From positions 62,001 to 126,000 of the forward strand of contig NW_017567022.1 in the NCBI RefSeq assembly GCF_001661265.1: a stretch of DNA of 64,000 nucleotides, in the 5' to 3' direction. The DNA comes from Saitoella complicata NRRL Y-17804 (Eukaryota; Ascomycota; Saitoellomycetes; Saitoellales; Saitoellaceae). The notes beneath the pieces were generated by a model, which made no database searches, was not told where the DNA came from, and saw only the letters and a program-made list of their open reading frames with translations. This document shows positions 11,713-22,595 of this stretch, in pieces (the stretch's first letter is position 1; every line of letters begins with the position of its first letter). The position numbers were made by a program, and so were the translations under genes.

Positions 11713-11872
11713 CACACGCATCACAGTGCACCAGACCGTCAGCCGGGCTCCGTGGGTACGTGTCGACATTACAGGGGGCGAGATCTCTTGCTGGACTGAT
11801 CGCTGCTCCTCCTACACTCTCTCCCTTCATCTGTATACCCCCTCCGTCCACCCAGTGCAAGAGATCAATCAG

Positions 11873-13507
11873 ATGAGGCCAAGTCGCCAATTACGAACAT
11901 TATTGCGAGGATTGGAGAGGAACGGCGGTGCGGTGCGACGTCTCCACGCCTCCGAAGTACGACGAGGCCCTACGAATCAACCAATGTCTTTTCCCTGTCT
12001 GGACGCTCTCGAGTCCCGAACAGCAACCCTCTCCAACAAACTCGCATTCACCCCGCCCGAGCTCACCTCCCCGGATCCCACCTCCTCCACATCCTCCACC
12101 GGCACCGAAGGCGCAAACGAGCCCTCCTACGGCCGAATTCAAGGCGGGTACAAAACCTACGAACACAAAGAGCCATACCTCCTCGATCACGGCGGGATCC
12201 TACCGGGGTTCAAGATCGCGTATGAGACGTGGGGTGAACTCAACGCCGACCGATCCAATGCAATCTTGTTACATACCGGTCTCTCCGCCTCCTCCCACGC
12301 AAAATCACACCCAGAAAACCCGAAAGCCGGATGGTGGGAGCGATTCATCGGGCCCGGGAAAGCGCTGGACACGAATAAATTCTTCGTGATCTGTACTAAC
12401 GTCCTCGGAGGTTGTTACGGCTCCACCGGTCCTTCCTCACACGATCCAAGCACGGACAAGCCGTACGGAACTACCTTCCCGATCTTAACGGTATGGGATA
12501 TGGTCCGCGCGCAATACCACCTCCTCGACCACCTCGGTATCGACACCCTCTGGGCATCCGTCGGATCCTCCATGGGCGGAATGCAAGTCCTCGCAGCCGG
12601 AATCCTCGGTCGACGACCCGACGGCACCAACCGCGTCTCCCGCATCGTCTCAATCTCCGGCTGTGCCCGCTCCCACCCCTACTCCATCGCCCTCCGCTTC
12701 ACCCAACGCCAAGTCCTCATGTCCGATCCAAACTGGTCCCGCGGTTTCTACTACGACAAAATCCCCCCACACATCGGTATGAAACTCGCCCGAGAAATCG
12801 CCACAATCACATACCGCTCCGGTCCAGAATGGGAACTCCGCTTTGGGCGCCAAAGAGCGGACGAGAGCAAGAGTCCGGCGTTGTGCCCAGATTTCAGGGT
12901 GGAGACCTATTTGGATCACCAGGGTGAGAAGTTTTGTTTGGAGTATGATGCGAATTCGTTGTTGTATGTTAGTAAGGCGATGGATTTGTTTGATGTTGCG
13001 CAGAAGCAGCAGGAGGAGCTCCGTGCGCTTCGGGCGAAAAACGCGGATCGTTTGGCGTTTTTTGAGGAGCATGGGAGATTACCGGATACCGACGAGGTTG
13101 TTGAGGCGTGTACGTTGACACCACCAGCAAAACCCTACCAAGACCAACCAATCCCAACTCCACAACAGTCCGCAACCACACAATCAACATCATCTCTCCC
13201 CCTCCTCTCCCCCGACCTCGTCGCAGGCCTCGCCCCCCTCCGCCAAATCCCAACCCTCGTCCTCGGCGTTCAATCCGACATCCTCTTCCCCGCCTGGCAA
13301 CAACGCGAAATCGCCGATGCACTCAAATCAGCGGGGAACAGAAGCGTAACACACGTGGAGTTGAGTGAGCGGGAGAGTATGTATGGGCATGATTCGTTTT
13401 TGTTGTTGGTTGAGGAGGTGGGGGGTGGGGTTAAGAGGTTTTTGGAGAGTAGTGGGGGAGGGGTTGTTGAGGAGGGGGTTGATGTTGATGCTAATGTTGG
13501 GTGCTGA
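11873..13507 (+). CDS. cysA: Serine O-acetyl/succinyltransferase, CysA/Cys2 type, mitochondrial
   Basis: An alpha/beta-hydrolase-fold acyltransferase that activates L-serine for cysteine synthesis. It belongs to the homoserine acetyltransferase superfamily. The start at 11873 gives 544 residues with an Arg-rich, acid-poor N-terminus ([19 protein letters not shown]), a good mitochondrial presequence. The frame is open upstream of it, but that part does not look like protein. [10 protein letters not shown] just after the presequence is the mark that separates CysA/Cys2 from true MET2. Further marks are [25 protein letters not shown], the nucleophile elbow [22 protein letters not shown], and the catalytic Asp and His in GVQSDILFP and YGHDSFLL near the end. 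No intron. The acyl donor (acetyl- or succinyl-CoA) cannot be told from sequence. Confidence 0.88.
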   Translation: MRPSRQLRTLLRGLERNGGAVRRLHASEVRRGPTNQPMSFPCLDALESRTATLSNKLAFTPPELTSPDPTSSTSSTGTEGANEPSYGRIQGGYKTYEHKEPYLLDHGGILPGFKIAYETWGELNADRSNAILLHTGLSASSHAKSHPENPKAGWWERFIGPGKALDTNKFFVICTNVLGGCYGSTGPSSHDPSTDKPYGTTFPILTVWDMVRAQYHLLDHLGIDTLWASVGSSMGGMQVLAAGILGRRPDGTNRVSRIVSISGCARSHPYSIALRFTQRQVLMSDPNWSRGFYYDKIPPHIGMKLAREIATITYRSGPEWELRFGRQRADESKSPALCPDFRVETYLDHQGEKFCLEYDANSLLYVSKAMDLFDVAQKQQEELRALRAKNADRLAFFEEHGRLPDTDEVVEACTLTPPAKPYQDQPIPTPQQSATTQSTSSLPLLSPDLVAGLAPLRQIPTLVLGVQSDILFPAWQQREIADALKSAGNRSVTHVELSERESMYGHDSFLLLVEEVGGGVKRFLESSGGGVVEEGVDVDANVGC

Positions 13508-14393
13508 GCGATCGTTGACCCCACGATACTTTGGAGGACGCCGAGGAATGAGAGGGGGGTTGTGGAGTACTTAAGATGATTATGGACGCGTTGAGGATGA
13601 TATACCATGTACTTCTACTTCGATTTGGGACATCTTGAGCATTTTGTACGGGTTTTCTGATCATGAATCGAGGCCCCAAGTTCCCCATCTCTCTCTTCCT
13701 CGCGCTCCACTAGCTCGTACCGGATCCGTCTTGACTGCATTCCGCGGGAGTCGACAGAGCACAGCCAATGAATTTTTCCTTCCAGCAGACGTTCTTTCTC
13801 TCGGAAGATGATGGGTACTGGCTGTGAGCCGAGCTTAAAGCGTTGGACGATCCATTAGAACGTCCTGGAGACTCTCAACAGTCTTTCATTTCTAGTTTAA
13901 GGCAGTCGAGCGATATTTAGCCACAATGTTGTCACCCTGAAATAAGACATCCCGGTTGGAATTGGGAATGGAGATTCACTCTTGCACTGGATGGGAACAA
14001 GGACCTCTTGCCGATTGATCACAGGAAGCCCCTCTTGAGAAAATGTCATATCTCGTTGAAGACGGATACTGACTGTGAGAAGGGCCCTGTCTTTTCTTTC
14101 TCAAGTCGCACAGCTATGTTTCACCGTGGTAGCCGGGTTAAAGAGACATTCAGTGGAATTGAGAATGGAGATTCAGTCTTGCAACGGGACTCTCGTAAGT
14201 CGATTTCAAACAAAGCCCGTTGACTCGAATGCCATATTCTGTTCAACACCACAGTTCTTCACCGGCTGTCCGCGACGAATGCTTCACTCAACACCGGTAT
14301 CCCCATGCTTGTGCAATGCCACACCTCTTCCCTCGTCTGCCGTACCTCTAGCTAAAATCACACCTTGCGTCTCGAAGTCCTCGAATTCTCGCG
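13508..14393. other. Intergenic with a diverged duplication
   Basis: No gene seen. Two related blocks, about 13,800-13,990 and 14,055-14,187, share the phrases TACTG(G/A)CTGTGAG and GAATGGAGATTCA(C/G)TCTTGCA in the same order, so one arose by duplication and has since diverged. Confidence 0.5.
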
Positions 14394-15350
14394 TCACAAC
14401 CCCCCCAACCCGGCCAAAGCCCCCCTAATCTCCCTCCCCAATCCCCTCCTTGCGATCCCCTCCAACTCCTTGACCTCCCTCCCCACTACACCCCTCTTAA
14501 TCTTCCCATCGATCTTCACGAACATGTCCAACAAAAGCGTCTGTTCTGCCCTGGTCATCGCACTTGCTGCTCCGGCCGTGAGGGTCGATGCAGAGGATGA
14601 TGATGCGGACGCGAAGGACGATTCGCGCGAGATACCCGCCGACGATGGTGGACGACCTTGTTGGGTGGAAGATGTGCTGGGGTCAGAGGGGACGAGCGAT
14701 AGAAACGCGGTATACATCTCCACCAACACATCCAGCAACGCGACAACCACAACCCCATGCTCCGCCCCAAAAGCCGGGACTTGGACACCACCCACACCCC
14801 CTTTCCCCTCCCCCGCCTTCCCTGCTTCCGCTGCCATCGTCGTGGTGGGCGAAGTTAGTGACGCAGTAGAGCCTTTTCGGAAGAACGATTTCATCTTCGC
14901 TTTCGTGTCCTGTTCCCCACCGGGGGTAGAAGACTCTTCATTCAACCCACCCGTGAGCGTCTCCCACTCCCTCACAACCCCCATCCACGCCCTCGCCATC
15001 TCCTTCGCCCCCTGTCCCGTGCTCCCCTGCGACTGGTACGGAAAGTCGAGAACACACCCACATGCCATCCCCAACACGAAATACCCCAACGTCCGTCCCG
15101 GCGGAACTTGAGACGTGGCATCATCGAGCTCCGACGATATGATATGGTACGTATTGAGCCAATTCCCACCTCGGCGTTCCCAGAATGATCGGATGTACCC
15201 TAATGTCTGGATTCGTTTTTGGGCGACGGCTTGTATGGTCTCCAGCGGATTCTTCTCGTTGAGGGGGGTATAGGCGTAGGGTGAGGTGAGGGAGGCGGAG
15301 GCGTTTAGTGAGAGCGTGCTGGATTGGGTATTGTGGGTATATACAGACAT
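14394..15350 (-). CDS. Conserved-looking protein of unknown function
   Basis: 318 residues with no intron, starting at MSVYTHN (15350); the frame is open a little further upstream but has no ATG there. The first half is well ordered: a helical segment (ETIQAVAQKRIQTLGYIRSF), then ERRGGNWLNTYH, then a hydrophobic stretch LGYFVLGMACGCVLDFPYQ. A Ser/Thr- and Gly-rich linker of about 120 residues follows, with another hydrophobic helix (HGVVVVALLDVLVEMYTAFL). A final helical part is rich in Lys/Arg and Gly. I do not recognise the family. No catalytic motif is visible. Upstream it faces the ATP-grasp gene, so the two share a 245-base promoter region. Confidence 0.65.
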   Translation of the reverse strand: MSVYTHNTQSSTLSLNASASLTSPYAYTPLNEKNPLETIQAVAQKRIQTLGYIRSFWERRGGNWLNTYHIISSELDDATSQVPPGRTLGYFVLGMACGCVLDFPYQSQGSTGQGAKEMARAWMGVVREWETLTGGLNEESSTPGGEQDTKAKMKSFFRKGSTASLTSPTTTMAAEAGKAGEGKGGVGGVQVPAFGAEHGVVVVALLDVLVEMYTAFLSLVPSDPSTSSTQQGRPPSSAGISRESSFASASSSSASTLTAGAASAMTRAEQTLLLDMFVKIDGKIKRGVVGREVKELEGIARRGLGREIRGALAGLGGL

Positions 15351-15595
15351 TGCGATGATTGTTGGTGAGTTGTCAGCCAAGTGCTCTCATTGCAACGACC
15401 TCGTATGCTACGATCCCTATTATCCCGACAGCTGGCCTTCGAGCAAGAGAGCATTGCACCATGACAGATGGCAGATAATACAGTTCAAGCGATCTCCATG
15501 TATAAGACGACTCGCTTCCGCTGGGATGGTGCAGCCATTGTGCGCGCTGCCGTCATGAGCAATCCAACCAACCATCCAACCGTAAACCTCTCGCA

Positions 15596-17278
15596 ATGGC
15601 AAAGAAAGCTCACAAAGTCAAGAAACTCCCAAAGGACCAAAGGCTGCACATCTTGCTCTCCAATGGCCGCTTTCCCGTCAGTTTGGATCTGGCGAGACAG
15701 TTGCATAGAATGGGACATACAGTTTTTGTTGCGGATCCGATGGTGGGCTCCCTCCCTCCCTCCCTCCATGCATGCGCAGAGTGATGGATCAGTGCTCACT
15801 CACTACGTTCGCAGGAATACCACGTCTGCAAATTCTCCCGCTGCGTCCGAAAATCATTCTACGTCCCTGCCCCCCACTACGACGCCGCCGGTTACATCTC
15901 CGGTATCCGCGACGCCATCTCCTCCGCCTCCATCGACCTCCTCATCCCCATGCACGAAGAAATCTTTTTCCTGACCCAACACCCCGATCTGCAGAAAATC
16001 TGTTTCGCGCCATCTTATGCCTCTATCGTCAGTATGCACAACAAATGGGAGTTTTCGAGGGTGATGAGGGCTTTGGGCATCGATACGCCAGAGACGAGAA
16101 GGGTTACGAGTATGGAGGATGTAAGGAGGGAGTTGGGGGATGATTTTGCCGGTGGGAGGGAGTGGGCGCTCAAGCCTGTGTTTGGGCGAGCCAGCTCGAA
16201 AGTCTATCACCTGAAGCCTGGAAAACCCCTTCCGGACGACTGTGACGTCGCCGAAGACAACGTCTACATCCTCCAAGAATGGACACCCGGCCGCCAACTG
16301 TGCTCCTACGCCGTCGCGCGCCGCGGTCATGTCATGACCTCAACAGTCTACCCCGTCCTCGACACAATCGACGGCGCCTCCTCCGTCTACTTCAAGGCGA
16401 TCGAGCATCCACCCATTATGGACATCATTGAGAAGATCGTTAAGGGGACCGCGTGGACAGGACAGATTGCGTTTGATTTTGTGGAGGGCGAGGATGGGAG
16501 GGTTTGTGTTATTGAGTGTAATCCGAGGAGTACGAGTGGGATTCATTTGTATAAGGGGACGCCGTATTTGAGTTCGGCGTTTACGCTGGGTCCGGCGCCC
16601 TCATCCCTCTCCTCCCCCTCTTCTACCAACAAACCCGCCACCACCACCACCCAGCCCCCACCCTCCGCCCGCCGCCAAGTCATGCCCGGCATGCTAATGT
16701 GGTCCCACTCCTCCGCCTCCCTCCACGATTGGCTCACCCACCTCGTCAAACTAATGGGAACCCGCGACGTGACGTTCAGTAGACGAGACGTCCTACCAGC
16801 ACTCATGCAGCCATTTTTGTTGACGAGTTATTATGAGATTTGTCGGGAGAGGAAGTTGGAGCTCAAGACGATGTTTCAGGATGATGTTGTTTGGGTGCCG
16901 GGGAGGGAGGAGTTGGAGGAGGCGGAGCGGTTGAGGGAGGGGGAGAGGCGGGGTGGGAATGAGAAGAGGGAAGGGCTAGGGCATAGGGTGGGTGAGGCCG
17001 TTCCGACGTTGAATGTGCCGATTAATGATGCGACGGGGCCGCTTGGTGCTAGTATGACGGCGTTGACCGTTGAAGCTGGTGTTGGTCTTCGTCGCCAGTC
17101 ATCCTCGGACGAGAGGTTGCGGAACGTCAATCCGACTTCCCCCGCCCCCAAGGGCGAGAAATTCGAGGGACCCGGGGACGAGGAGGATGAGAGTGTAAGT
17201 GTGCTTGTTAGGAGGGCGAATGAGAGGTTGGATAAGGAGCGGGAGGGGTTGGGGTTGAAGATTTGGGGGTCGGCTTAA
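15596..17278 (+). CDS. Orphan ATP-grasp ligase
   Basis: Exons 15596-15742 and 15815-17278 join in phase across a 72-base intron (GTGGGC..TTCGCAG), giving 536 residues. The N-terminus is basic (MAKKAHKVKKLPK), followed by a pre-ATP-grasp fold (ILLSNGRFPVSLDLARQLHRMGHTVFVAD). The ATP-grasp core shows KPVFGRASSKVYHL and ILQEWTPGRQLCSYA. The metal-binding strand VIECNPRSTSGIHL resembles carbamoyl-phosphate synthase and D-Ala ligase relatives. The C-terminal 130 residues are charged and repeat Glu/Arg, possibly coiled. ATP-grasp enzymes join an acyl phosphate to an amine or thiol. The substrate here is unknown, and the flanking genes give no pathway clue. Confidence 0.75.
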
Positions 17279-17786
17279 ATTTTGGACTAGACAGTGACAA
17301 TGACAATGACAGAAGAGGAAGAGGAAGAGAGGGAGAAGTAGATGATGCGATGATTATTGTTACCCCATTGGAGCTGGATGATCGTCTCTTGAGGAGTTTT
17401 GCTGGTGCTGTTTTGCTGCCTCCGTTTTCTTATGATTAATGATGATGAACTTCTGATAATCCTACGCTGTCTACAAATTTATATGGCCCAATTTCGGGAC
17501 GGAAAGGGCGGATGCTTGGGGGTGGGGCACGTGCACGTGGGAAGGAACCCCATGTACGTACGAGCACGACATCGACGTCTTCGCAGTTCAACGACCGTAC
17601 AAAGGATTAGGAAGCAGGATTAAGCGAAGCAAGAATGACAGCAATGATGACAAGATTGGACTTGAGCATGATCAATGATCTGAGGAGTGCGGAGGTGCCG
17701 TTTTACAGTGTGTCGTCTCTCCTCTCCTCCTGCTTCTCTCAGGTGGCATTTGCTGATAGTAGGACGGCGTAGTGATCTCGAATCTG
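17279..17786. other. Intergenic with tandem E-boxes
   Basis: Contains the 12-base palindrome at 17528-17539. A further short exon of the downstream small gene could lie at about 17,635-17,710, where a frame opens with ATG, but no splice pair is convincing. Confidence 0.4.
17528..17539. promoter_or_regulatory. Tandem CACGTG pair
   Basis: Two CACGTG sites abut, forming CACGTGCACGTG, about 250 bases before the small gene at 17787. Abutting bHLH sites are rare by chance. Binding is inference. Confidence 0.4.
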
Positions 17787-18107
17787 ATGCACGAACCCGA
17801 CATCTCAAAAATAAACTGGACTTTGATGCACGCACGACGAGTCCAGCGAGAGAGTCGACGGTTGGCCGAGAAATTACGTCTTGAAGAGGAAGCATCGAAA
17901 GCCCCGCCCGAAATCGCTGTAACTGAAGTCGAGGATGATCAAGTGGTGGTGGAAGAGACAGAGAGGAGCCGAAGGGTGTTAAGGGCCTACGAAACGCACA
18001 AGATGACACTCTGGGGCCGTGTAGGCGAGGAACTTGGGGTTGGTCCATCACAGGCCGAGACGAGTGTTTTGGATGCGTTACGGAGGCGGGATGTGGTTGT
18101 TGCATAG
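17787..18107 (+). CDS. Small unknown protein, copy A of a mini-family
   Basis: The open frame from the ATG at 17787 codes for 106 residues. A basic Arg-rich helix (ARRVQRESRRLAEKLRLEEE) comes first. The last 50 residues carry the pattern AYETHKMTLWGRVGEELGV, then P-x2-AE-x3-V-x3-L. The same pattern appears in the 84-residue protein at 22596-22850, so the two look like paralogues. The spacing of Trp and Leu recalls the last helices of a Myb/SANT-type DNA-binding fold, but this is a guess. The true start could lie further upstream in another exon. Confidence 0.5.
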   Translation: MHEPDISKINWTLMHARRVQRESRRLAEKLRLEEEASKAPPEIAVTEVEDDQVVVEETERSRRVLRAYETHKMTLWGRVGEELGVGPSQAETSVLDALRRRDVVVA

Positions 18108-18215
18108 CCTCTCTATTTGTGCTTGGGGTATCATATATCTTATTCATCATCATCACTATCGTAGCCCATAATCATATCATAACACCTTCCAAAGGGAAAG
18201 TAGAAGGGGAGGGGG

Positions 18216-18801
18216 TTAATGTAGCCCAGCAATCTCCTCAACACTCTTCAACCCAACCCCCCTCCGTCCCTCTTCCTCTCCACTCCCACTGAGTGTCCGT
18301 CTCCTACCCACATGGGGTGGCGTTGCGCGGAATCTTGGTGTCTCCAGTACCTTCCTTTGCGGGGACCACTGTGCTTCGGCGGCTGCTGTGAAGCTGGAGC
18401 TGGTAGTGGCGGGGGATGAGGAGGCAGAGGCGGAGAAGTAAGATGACGATGACGGTGGTGAGGGATGGGAGGGAGATGAGATGAAGTGCTGCGTCAATAG
18501 CGGACTCCCGGACCCCGGCACAGGAGAGTAAGGCCCAGAGTGTGATCTTGGTGGTGTAGATGGAGCTATCATACCCCAAACCACTCGTCAGCTTCACCGA
18601 AAAGTCTCTATGACATCATGAATACGAAGTACCTGACATTCGGTCTCGCTCTCGGTCTTCACGAGCTTCCATCGCGGTGACGACAGGGTAGCATCCCTTG
18701 AGCCCCACCTCCTCACCGTTGATCTGTCCTTGCTCACTGTTTGTGGACATGGCTATGTTTCCCGTTCTTACACCGACGTATTCCTGAAGGGTAATGGCCA
18801 T
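18216..18801 (-). CDS. Small Ser/Pro-rich protein, unknown
   Basis: Exon 1, 18801-18633, and exon 2, 18565-18216, join in phase across a 67-base intron (GTACTT..GATAG, with a GCTGAC branch site), giving 172 residues from MAITLQEYVG. The second exon is rich in Ser and Pro and includes PSTPPRSHSGPYSP and a poly-Ser/Ala run. It ends with a basic patch (PHVGRRRTLSGSGEEEGRR) and a short helix. RRRTLS is a likely basophilic kinase site. I know no family. An upstream exon cannot be excluded. It diverges from the membrane protein gene at 18916. Confidence 0.5.
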
Positions 18802-18915
18802 CTCACCGCAGTCAGGGTGTTTGCTTGGTGTGGGGATGGCCACGGGGGCAAGGACATGTGCTCACGCTGCGCATGCGGCCAGCCGAAACGCCGGTAACCC
18901 AAACTTGATTTCTTT

Positions 18916-19257
18916 ATGACTTTGAGCAAGAACGAGAAGATTGACACCAAGGAGCGTAAGTTCATAATAGCGCTTTCGCGCTTGCAATTCGTGCTTTCCG
19001 CGATGGTGGGCAGCCTCTTGGGTTGCACTGCCATCCTCAATGCTCCACTAGGTCAGCTTGATCATCCGCTCTCATGGTTTGCGTGCTCGGTTTCTACCTT
19101 TTTGGGTGGAAGTTTCTTGTTCGACTTGATCTTGGCGACACAAATCACGAAGCTACAGAAAGATGCGGATATGTTCTTGATCGCTGCGATGGCGAGCTGG
19201 CTTGGAATGGCAGTTGCTGGTCCTCTTTGGCTTTCACTCCAGTTTGAAAGTAGATGA
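18916..19257 (+). CDS. Small membrane protein, unknown
   Basis: 113 residues, no intron. A charged N-terminus (MTLSKNEKIDTKERKF) leads into three hydrophobic segments: ALSRLQFVLSAMVGSLLG, WFACSVSTFLGGSFLFDLI, and MFLIAAMASWLGMAVAGPL. The short charged loop ITKLQKDAD separates the last two. The layout suggests a small integral membrane protein with cytosolic N-terminus. I do not recognise it. It shares a 114-base promoter gap with the Ser/Pro-rich gene on the other strand. Confidence 0.5.
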   Translation: MTLSKNEKIDTKERKFIIALSRLQFVLSAMVGSLLGCTAILNAPLGQLDHPLSWFACSVSTFLGGSFLFDLILATQITKLQKDADMFLIAAMASWLGMAVAGPLWLSLQFESR

Positions 19258-19542
19258 AAAGTGTTATACGCATGCAGTCGAATGAAGTAAAATTGCGACA
19301 GTATTGATGTTAGCAGAGGAAGGAAAAGAAGGAGCTGTATTGACGATTAAAGCTGACGTTGTGTTCTCCTCTTGCTGCATTCATTATCAAGAGCTGCGGA
19401 AGCCGACCGGCCTGTATGCGCATCCCACGGCAGCCACTCTTGATCTCCACAACCAACCGCGCATACATCCCCTCCAGCACAACAGCACCACCTCCCTCCA
19501 CTTTTCTGCTTATTTTTGTGCTCGAAATCTGTATCGCTAACC

Positions 19543-20643
19543 ATGAGGTGCACAACCCTTCTCCTGGTATTGTTCGCTTTCTCCTGGCTCCTCGGAACCC
19601 TCTTCCTCCTCCTCCCAATCTCATTTCACCACCTCTCTTCCTCAACCACCTACCCCTCCTCTTCAACCAACATAGCTCGCGTGGGTATGTGGACACTCGT
19701 CATCTCATCCCTTCTTTTCACGCTCTACAACATCTTCTTCGTCTCCCTTCGCTTTTCCCTCTTGATCTTTTTGGTGTTGGTTGGGTGGTGGGTCGATTTC
19801 GGCCTCGTTGTCGGGGCGGAGGTCGCGAGTCGGGGGGTGGTGCCGTTGGGGAGTGGGGAGGGTGGTGTGAAGGGGTTGGTTTGGGGGTGGGGGGTTTGGG
19901 GTGTGTTTACGGGGTTGGTTGGGGGGTCTGCGGTTTGGAGGGGGTGTATGCGGGGTGTATGCTGTGGTATGTACTGCATTTTCGATGGTGATCGGGCTGG
20001 GAGTGCTGACTAGGGGTGGTGTAGGTGGGAGGAAGAGGGATGATGTGGAGCATGTCGTCCGTCTCCAGGTTTCGATGAGTGAAATTGGACGTGCGTCGCC
20101 TACGACGGATGATTTTGATTTGCGGTGTGATGGTATGTTCATAGATCGTTCAAACTTCAGAATATGTGTTGATTGAGTGCTCTCGATGATTTCACGATCG
20201 GGAATGCGGAGTACGTTTACCGGTACTCGATCGAAGATCCTCCTGTGCCGGTTGTTGCCTCTGCCTTGCCGTCTCCACAGAGGAATGGGCAGGGAAAGAA
20301 GGATGTGATGGTCGTTGCTGGTGAGAGCTTGAATCCCGAGCCTGTAAGAACAGGGTTGACTCTACTCTTACAGAATTCGGCCGATGACGGTATATATTAC
20401 GGACGATACATTATGCGATTGTGGAGGTATGAGCTCTCCAACGACCGTATCCGATCCATGGGATGGAAGCTGATGGATACTCATGCAGTTGTCCATCGTT
20501 ACTCCGGAGAGTGCGTTCGAGACCCCTGTGACTCGCTCGATCGTAGCTACAAGCAAGGAGAGACATGCGTCGGTTGCGGCGAGGAGGTCAAGCATTGGGT
20601 GAATGGAGAGTGGAAGTGTCCGCCTCTCCTGGATGTGTATTGA
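19543..20643 (+). CDS. Membrane protein with Cys-rich C-terminal part, unknown
   Basis: The ATG at 19543 opens a signal-anchor (MRCTTLLLVLFAFSWLLG) followed by at least three more hydrophobic segments (TLVISSLLFTLYNIFF, SLLIFLVLVGWWVDF, and a Gly/Trp-rich one). Exon 1 ends at 19966. The intron 19967-20024 (GTATGT..GTGTAG, CTGACTAG branch) is good. A second intron, probably 20125-20177 with a weak GTGTGA donor, would join to a C-terminal part ending at 20643. That part has Cys pairs (CVRDPC, CVGCGEEVKHW..KC), giving 329 residues in all. If the second junction is wrong, the protein stops at about 20176 and the downstream part is a separate gene. No family recognised. Confidence 0.4.
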
Positions 20644-20958
20644 GATCGGGGATGTCGCGGAACTGGTACGTAATCGACATGGCTGAGTTTGACTCAAACA
20701 TGACTAGTAGCTTAAAGAGCAACGTGAATGTCCTGCGCGAGATGAGGGTGCCTGTTTTCATGTGAGTGCGAGGTTATGAGAATGGAAAAGTAGCGATACG
20801 TACAAGGGACGGTTTCCCTTTCGTCTCATCAAGATTCCTTCCCGTTGCATCCGACTGCGCCAATCATGCATGACATTGAAATACCGCGTCCGCTGTGAAC
20901 AACAAAACACAAAGTAGAACATCAACATCTTCACCAGCAATCACATACAACGACTACG
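20644..20958. other. Intergenic/promoter of the esterase gene
   Basis: No gene. The last 60 bases before 20959 are A/C-rich with CAACAACA-like runs, a typical fungal leader. Confidence 0.5.
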
Positions 20959-22200
20959 ATGAATCCACCAACAGCAACAACAACAGCCTACTCCTCCCTC
21001 CCCACAGATCTCCCCCGCCATCCGACTCCCACCCTGATCACACCCGACATGACAGCCGGCCTGCAGCACCCCCGCCCCGAGAAGCTCCCTCCAAAACCCC
21101 TCAAGCCGAACCACCATGTCCTCGTCGCAAAGGCCCGGTTCTGGCGGTTTCTGATGCAAATCGGTATGGCGATCCATAAGGTCGCTCCACCACTTCCACT
21201 AAGTCCCGCCTGGGAGACCACGATACACGTCCCCAAAGACCCAGCAAACGGCGAGAAAGGTGGAAAGATCCCTCTAGCCTTCTACGCGCCCCGCACCCAC
21301 CGCATCTCCCTCTCCCTCTCCCACCCCGTGTCAACAGTGAAGAGACCCCTCGTGGTCAACTTCCACGGCGGCGGCTTCACGATCGGTAACCACCACGACG
21401 ATTGTCGGTGGTCTACAGCCCTCGTACAAAACTGCGGTACAATCGTCTGTAGCGTCGGATACCGTCTGGCGCCCGAGTATGCGTTCCCAACGGCTGTGGA
21501 AGATGGCGTTCGGGCTATCATGTGGTGTTATGAACGGAGGGAGCAGCTAGGTATCGACATCAGTAAAATCGCCATATCAGGCTTCTCAGCAGGCGGAAAC
21601 CTCTCCATCACAGTCCCCTTACTCTTAGCCCAAAAGCTAAAAGACATGGAAAACCCATGCCCCGGCCTCAAGATCCGAGCAGTCGTCGCACACTACCCAT
21701 CCACAGACTTCACCCGTACCCGCGCCGAACGCCGAGCGTCGAATCTCAGGCCCGATCTTGGGCTTCCGCAGTTTTATACTGATTTGTTCGATTGGAGTTA
21801 TATTGGGACGGATTTTGGGCATGTTTCGCCGTATGCGGCGGATCCGCTGCTTTCTCCGTTGAGGGCGCCGGAGGAGGTGTTGCTTGAGGGGTTACCTTCC
21901 TCGATTCAGATTATTGGGGCGGAGTTTGATGAGTTGCGGCTCGAGGAAGAGAAGTTTGCCGAGAGGCTCCGGAGTATTAACACCGCCTCGAGTGGGACGG
22001 GCATGAAAGGCAAGAGGTTCCGCGTCGACTACGTCCAAGTCAAAGGCGAAGGCCACGCATGGGATCGTGGTGTCGTTGTCGCGTGGGGACGGAGAGGGGG
22101 GTTGATGAAGGAGGTCTATGGGCGGGCTTGTGAGGAGGTTAATAGGGCTTTTGATGAGGACGAGGAGGCGTTGGAGGGGAATGTTGAGGTTGATGTTTGA
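20959..22200 (+). CDS. HSL-type alpha/beta-hydrolase (esterase/lipase)
   Basis: 413 residues, no intron. The oxyanion-hole motif HGGGF sits in VVNFHGGGFTIGNHHDD (about residue 136). YRLAPEYAFPTAVED and the nucleophile elbow GFSAGGN (about 210) follow. The acid AEFDELRLE and His in GEGHAWDRG complete the triad. These are the marks of the hormone-sensitive-lipase family, which hydrolyses carboxyl esters. Substrate is unknown. There is no signal peptide, so it is probably cytosolic, or bound to membranes through the hydrophobic N-terminal helix. It contains a stretch RTRAERRASNLRPDLGLP typical of fungal relatives. Confidence 0.85.
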   Translation: MNPPTATTTAYSSLPTDLPRHPTPTLITPDMTAGLQHPRPEKLPPKPLKPNHHVLVAKARFWRFLMQIGMAIHKVAPPLPLSPAWETTIHVPKDPANGEKGGKIPLAFYAPRTHRISLSLSHPVSTVKRPLVVNFHGGGFTIGNHHDDCRWSTALVQNCGTIVCSVGYRLAPEYAFPTAVEDGVRAIMWCYERREQLGIDISKIAISGFSAGGNLSITVPLLLAQKLKDMENPCPGLKIRAVVAHYPSTDFTRTRAERRASNLRPDLGLPQFYTDLFDWSYIGTDFGHVSPYAADPLLSPLRAPEEVLLEGLPSSIQIIGAEFDELRLEEEKFAERLRSINTASSGTGMKGKRFRVDYVQVKGEGHAWDRGVVVAWGRRGGLMKEVYGRACEEVNRAFDEDEEALEGNVEVDV

Positions 22201-22595
22201 GAATGGAAGTGCAAGGAGAAAGGAAGTATGGGGTAAGAAGGAGGAAGGGAGAGAGGAGGGTAGGGACTTTTGGGGGGATTGCGGGGATAGACATGCCTGT
22301 ACGGCTATAATGGTTATGCTACACTAGTGATGCCCTTTGATATGATATTTCTTTTCGTGCCTTCGGTGCGACGCTCACTTACACTCCTGATCTGTATCCA
22401 TGAGGGGAAGGATAGGCATGAGGAGGATCACGATTCACGGAACGCAAAAGAAGGATGTTATGTGGCTACGGGGATGAACCATGTATCCACCAACATTCTG
22501 ATTGATCCTTCTTGCGAGCGTGGGACAAGGATCACCGGTACCCTTGCTATCGGTTGCATCGTCGGGTGAGAGCTCGAGGTCCGGTTTGAGTTTAG
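22201..22595. other. Intergenic
   Basis: 3' region of the esterase gene and upstream region of the small gene at 22596. No gene or repeat seen. Confidence 0.45.

Noticed and set aside
11648-11872. Upstream in-frame extension of the CysA-type protein by 75 residues
   Set aside because: It spans the putative promoter and has no presequence character. The Arg-rich N-terminus at 11873 is the better start.
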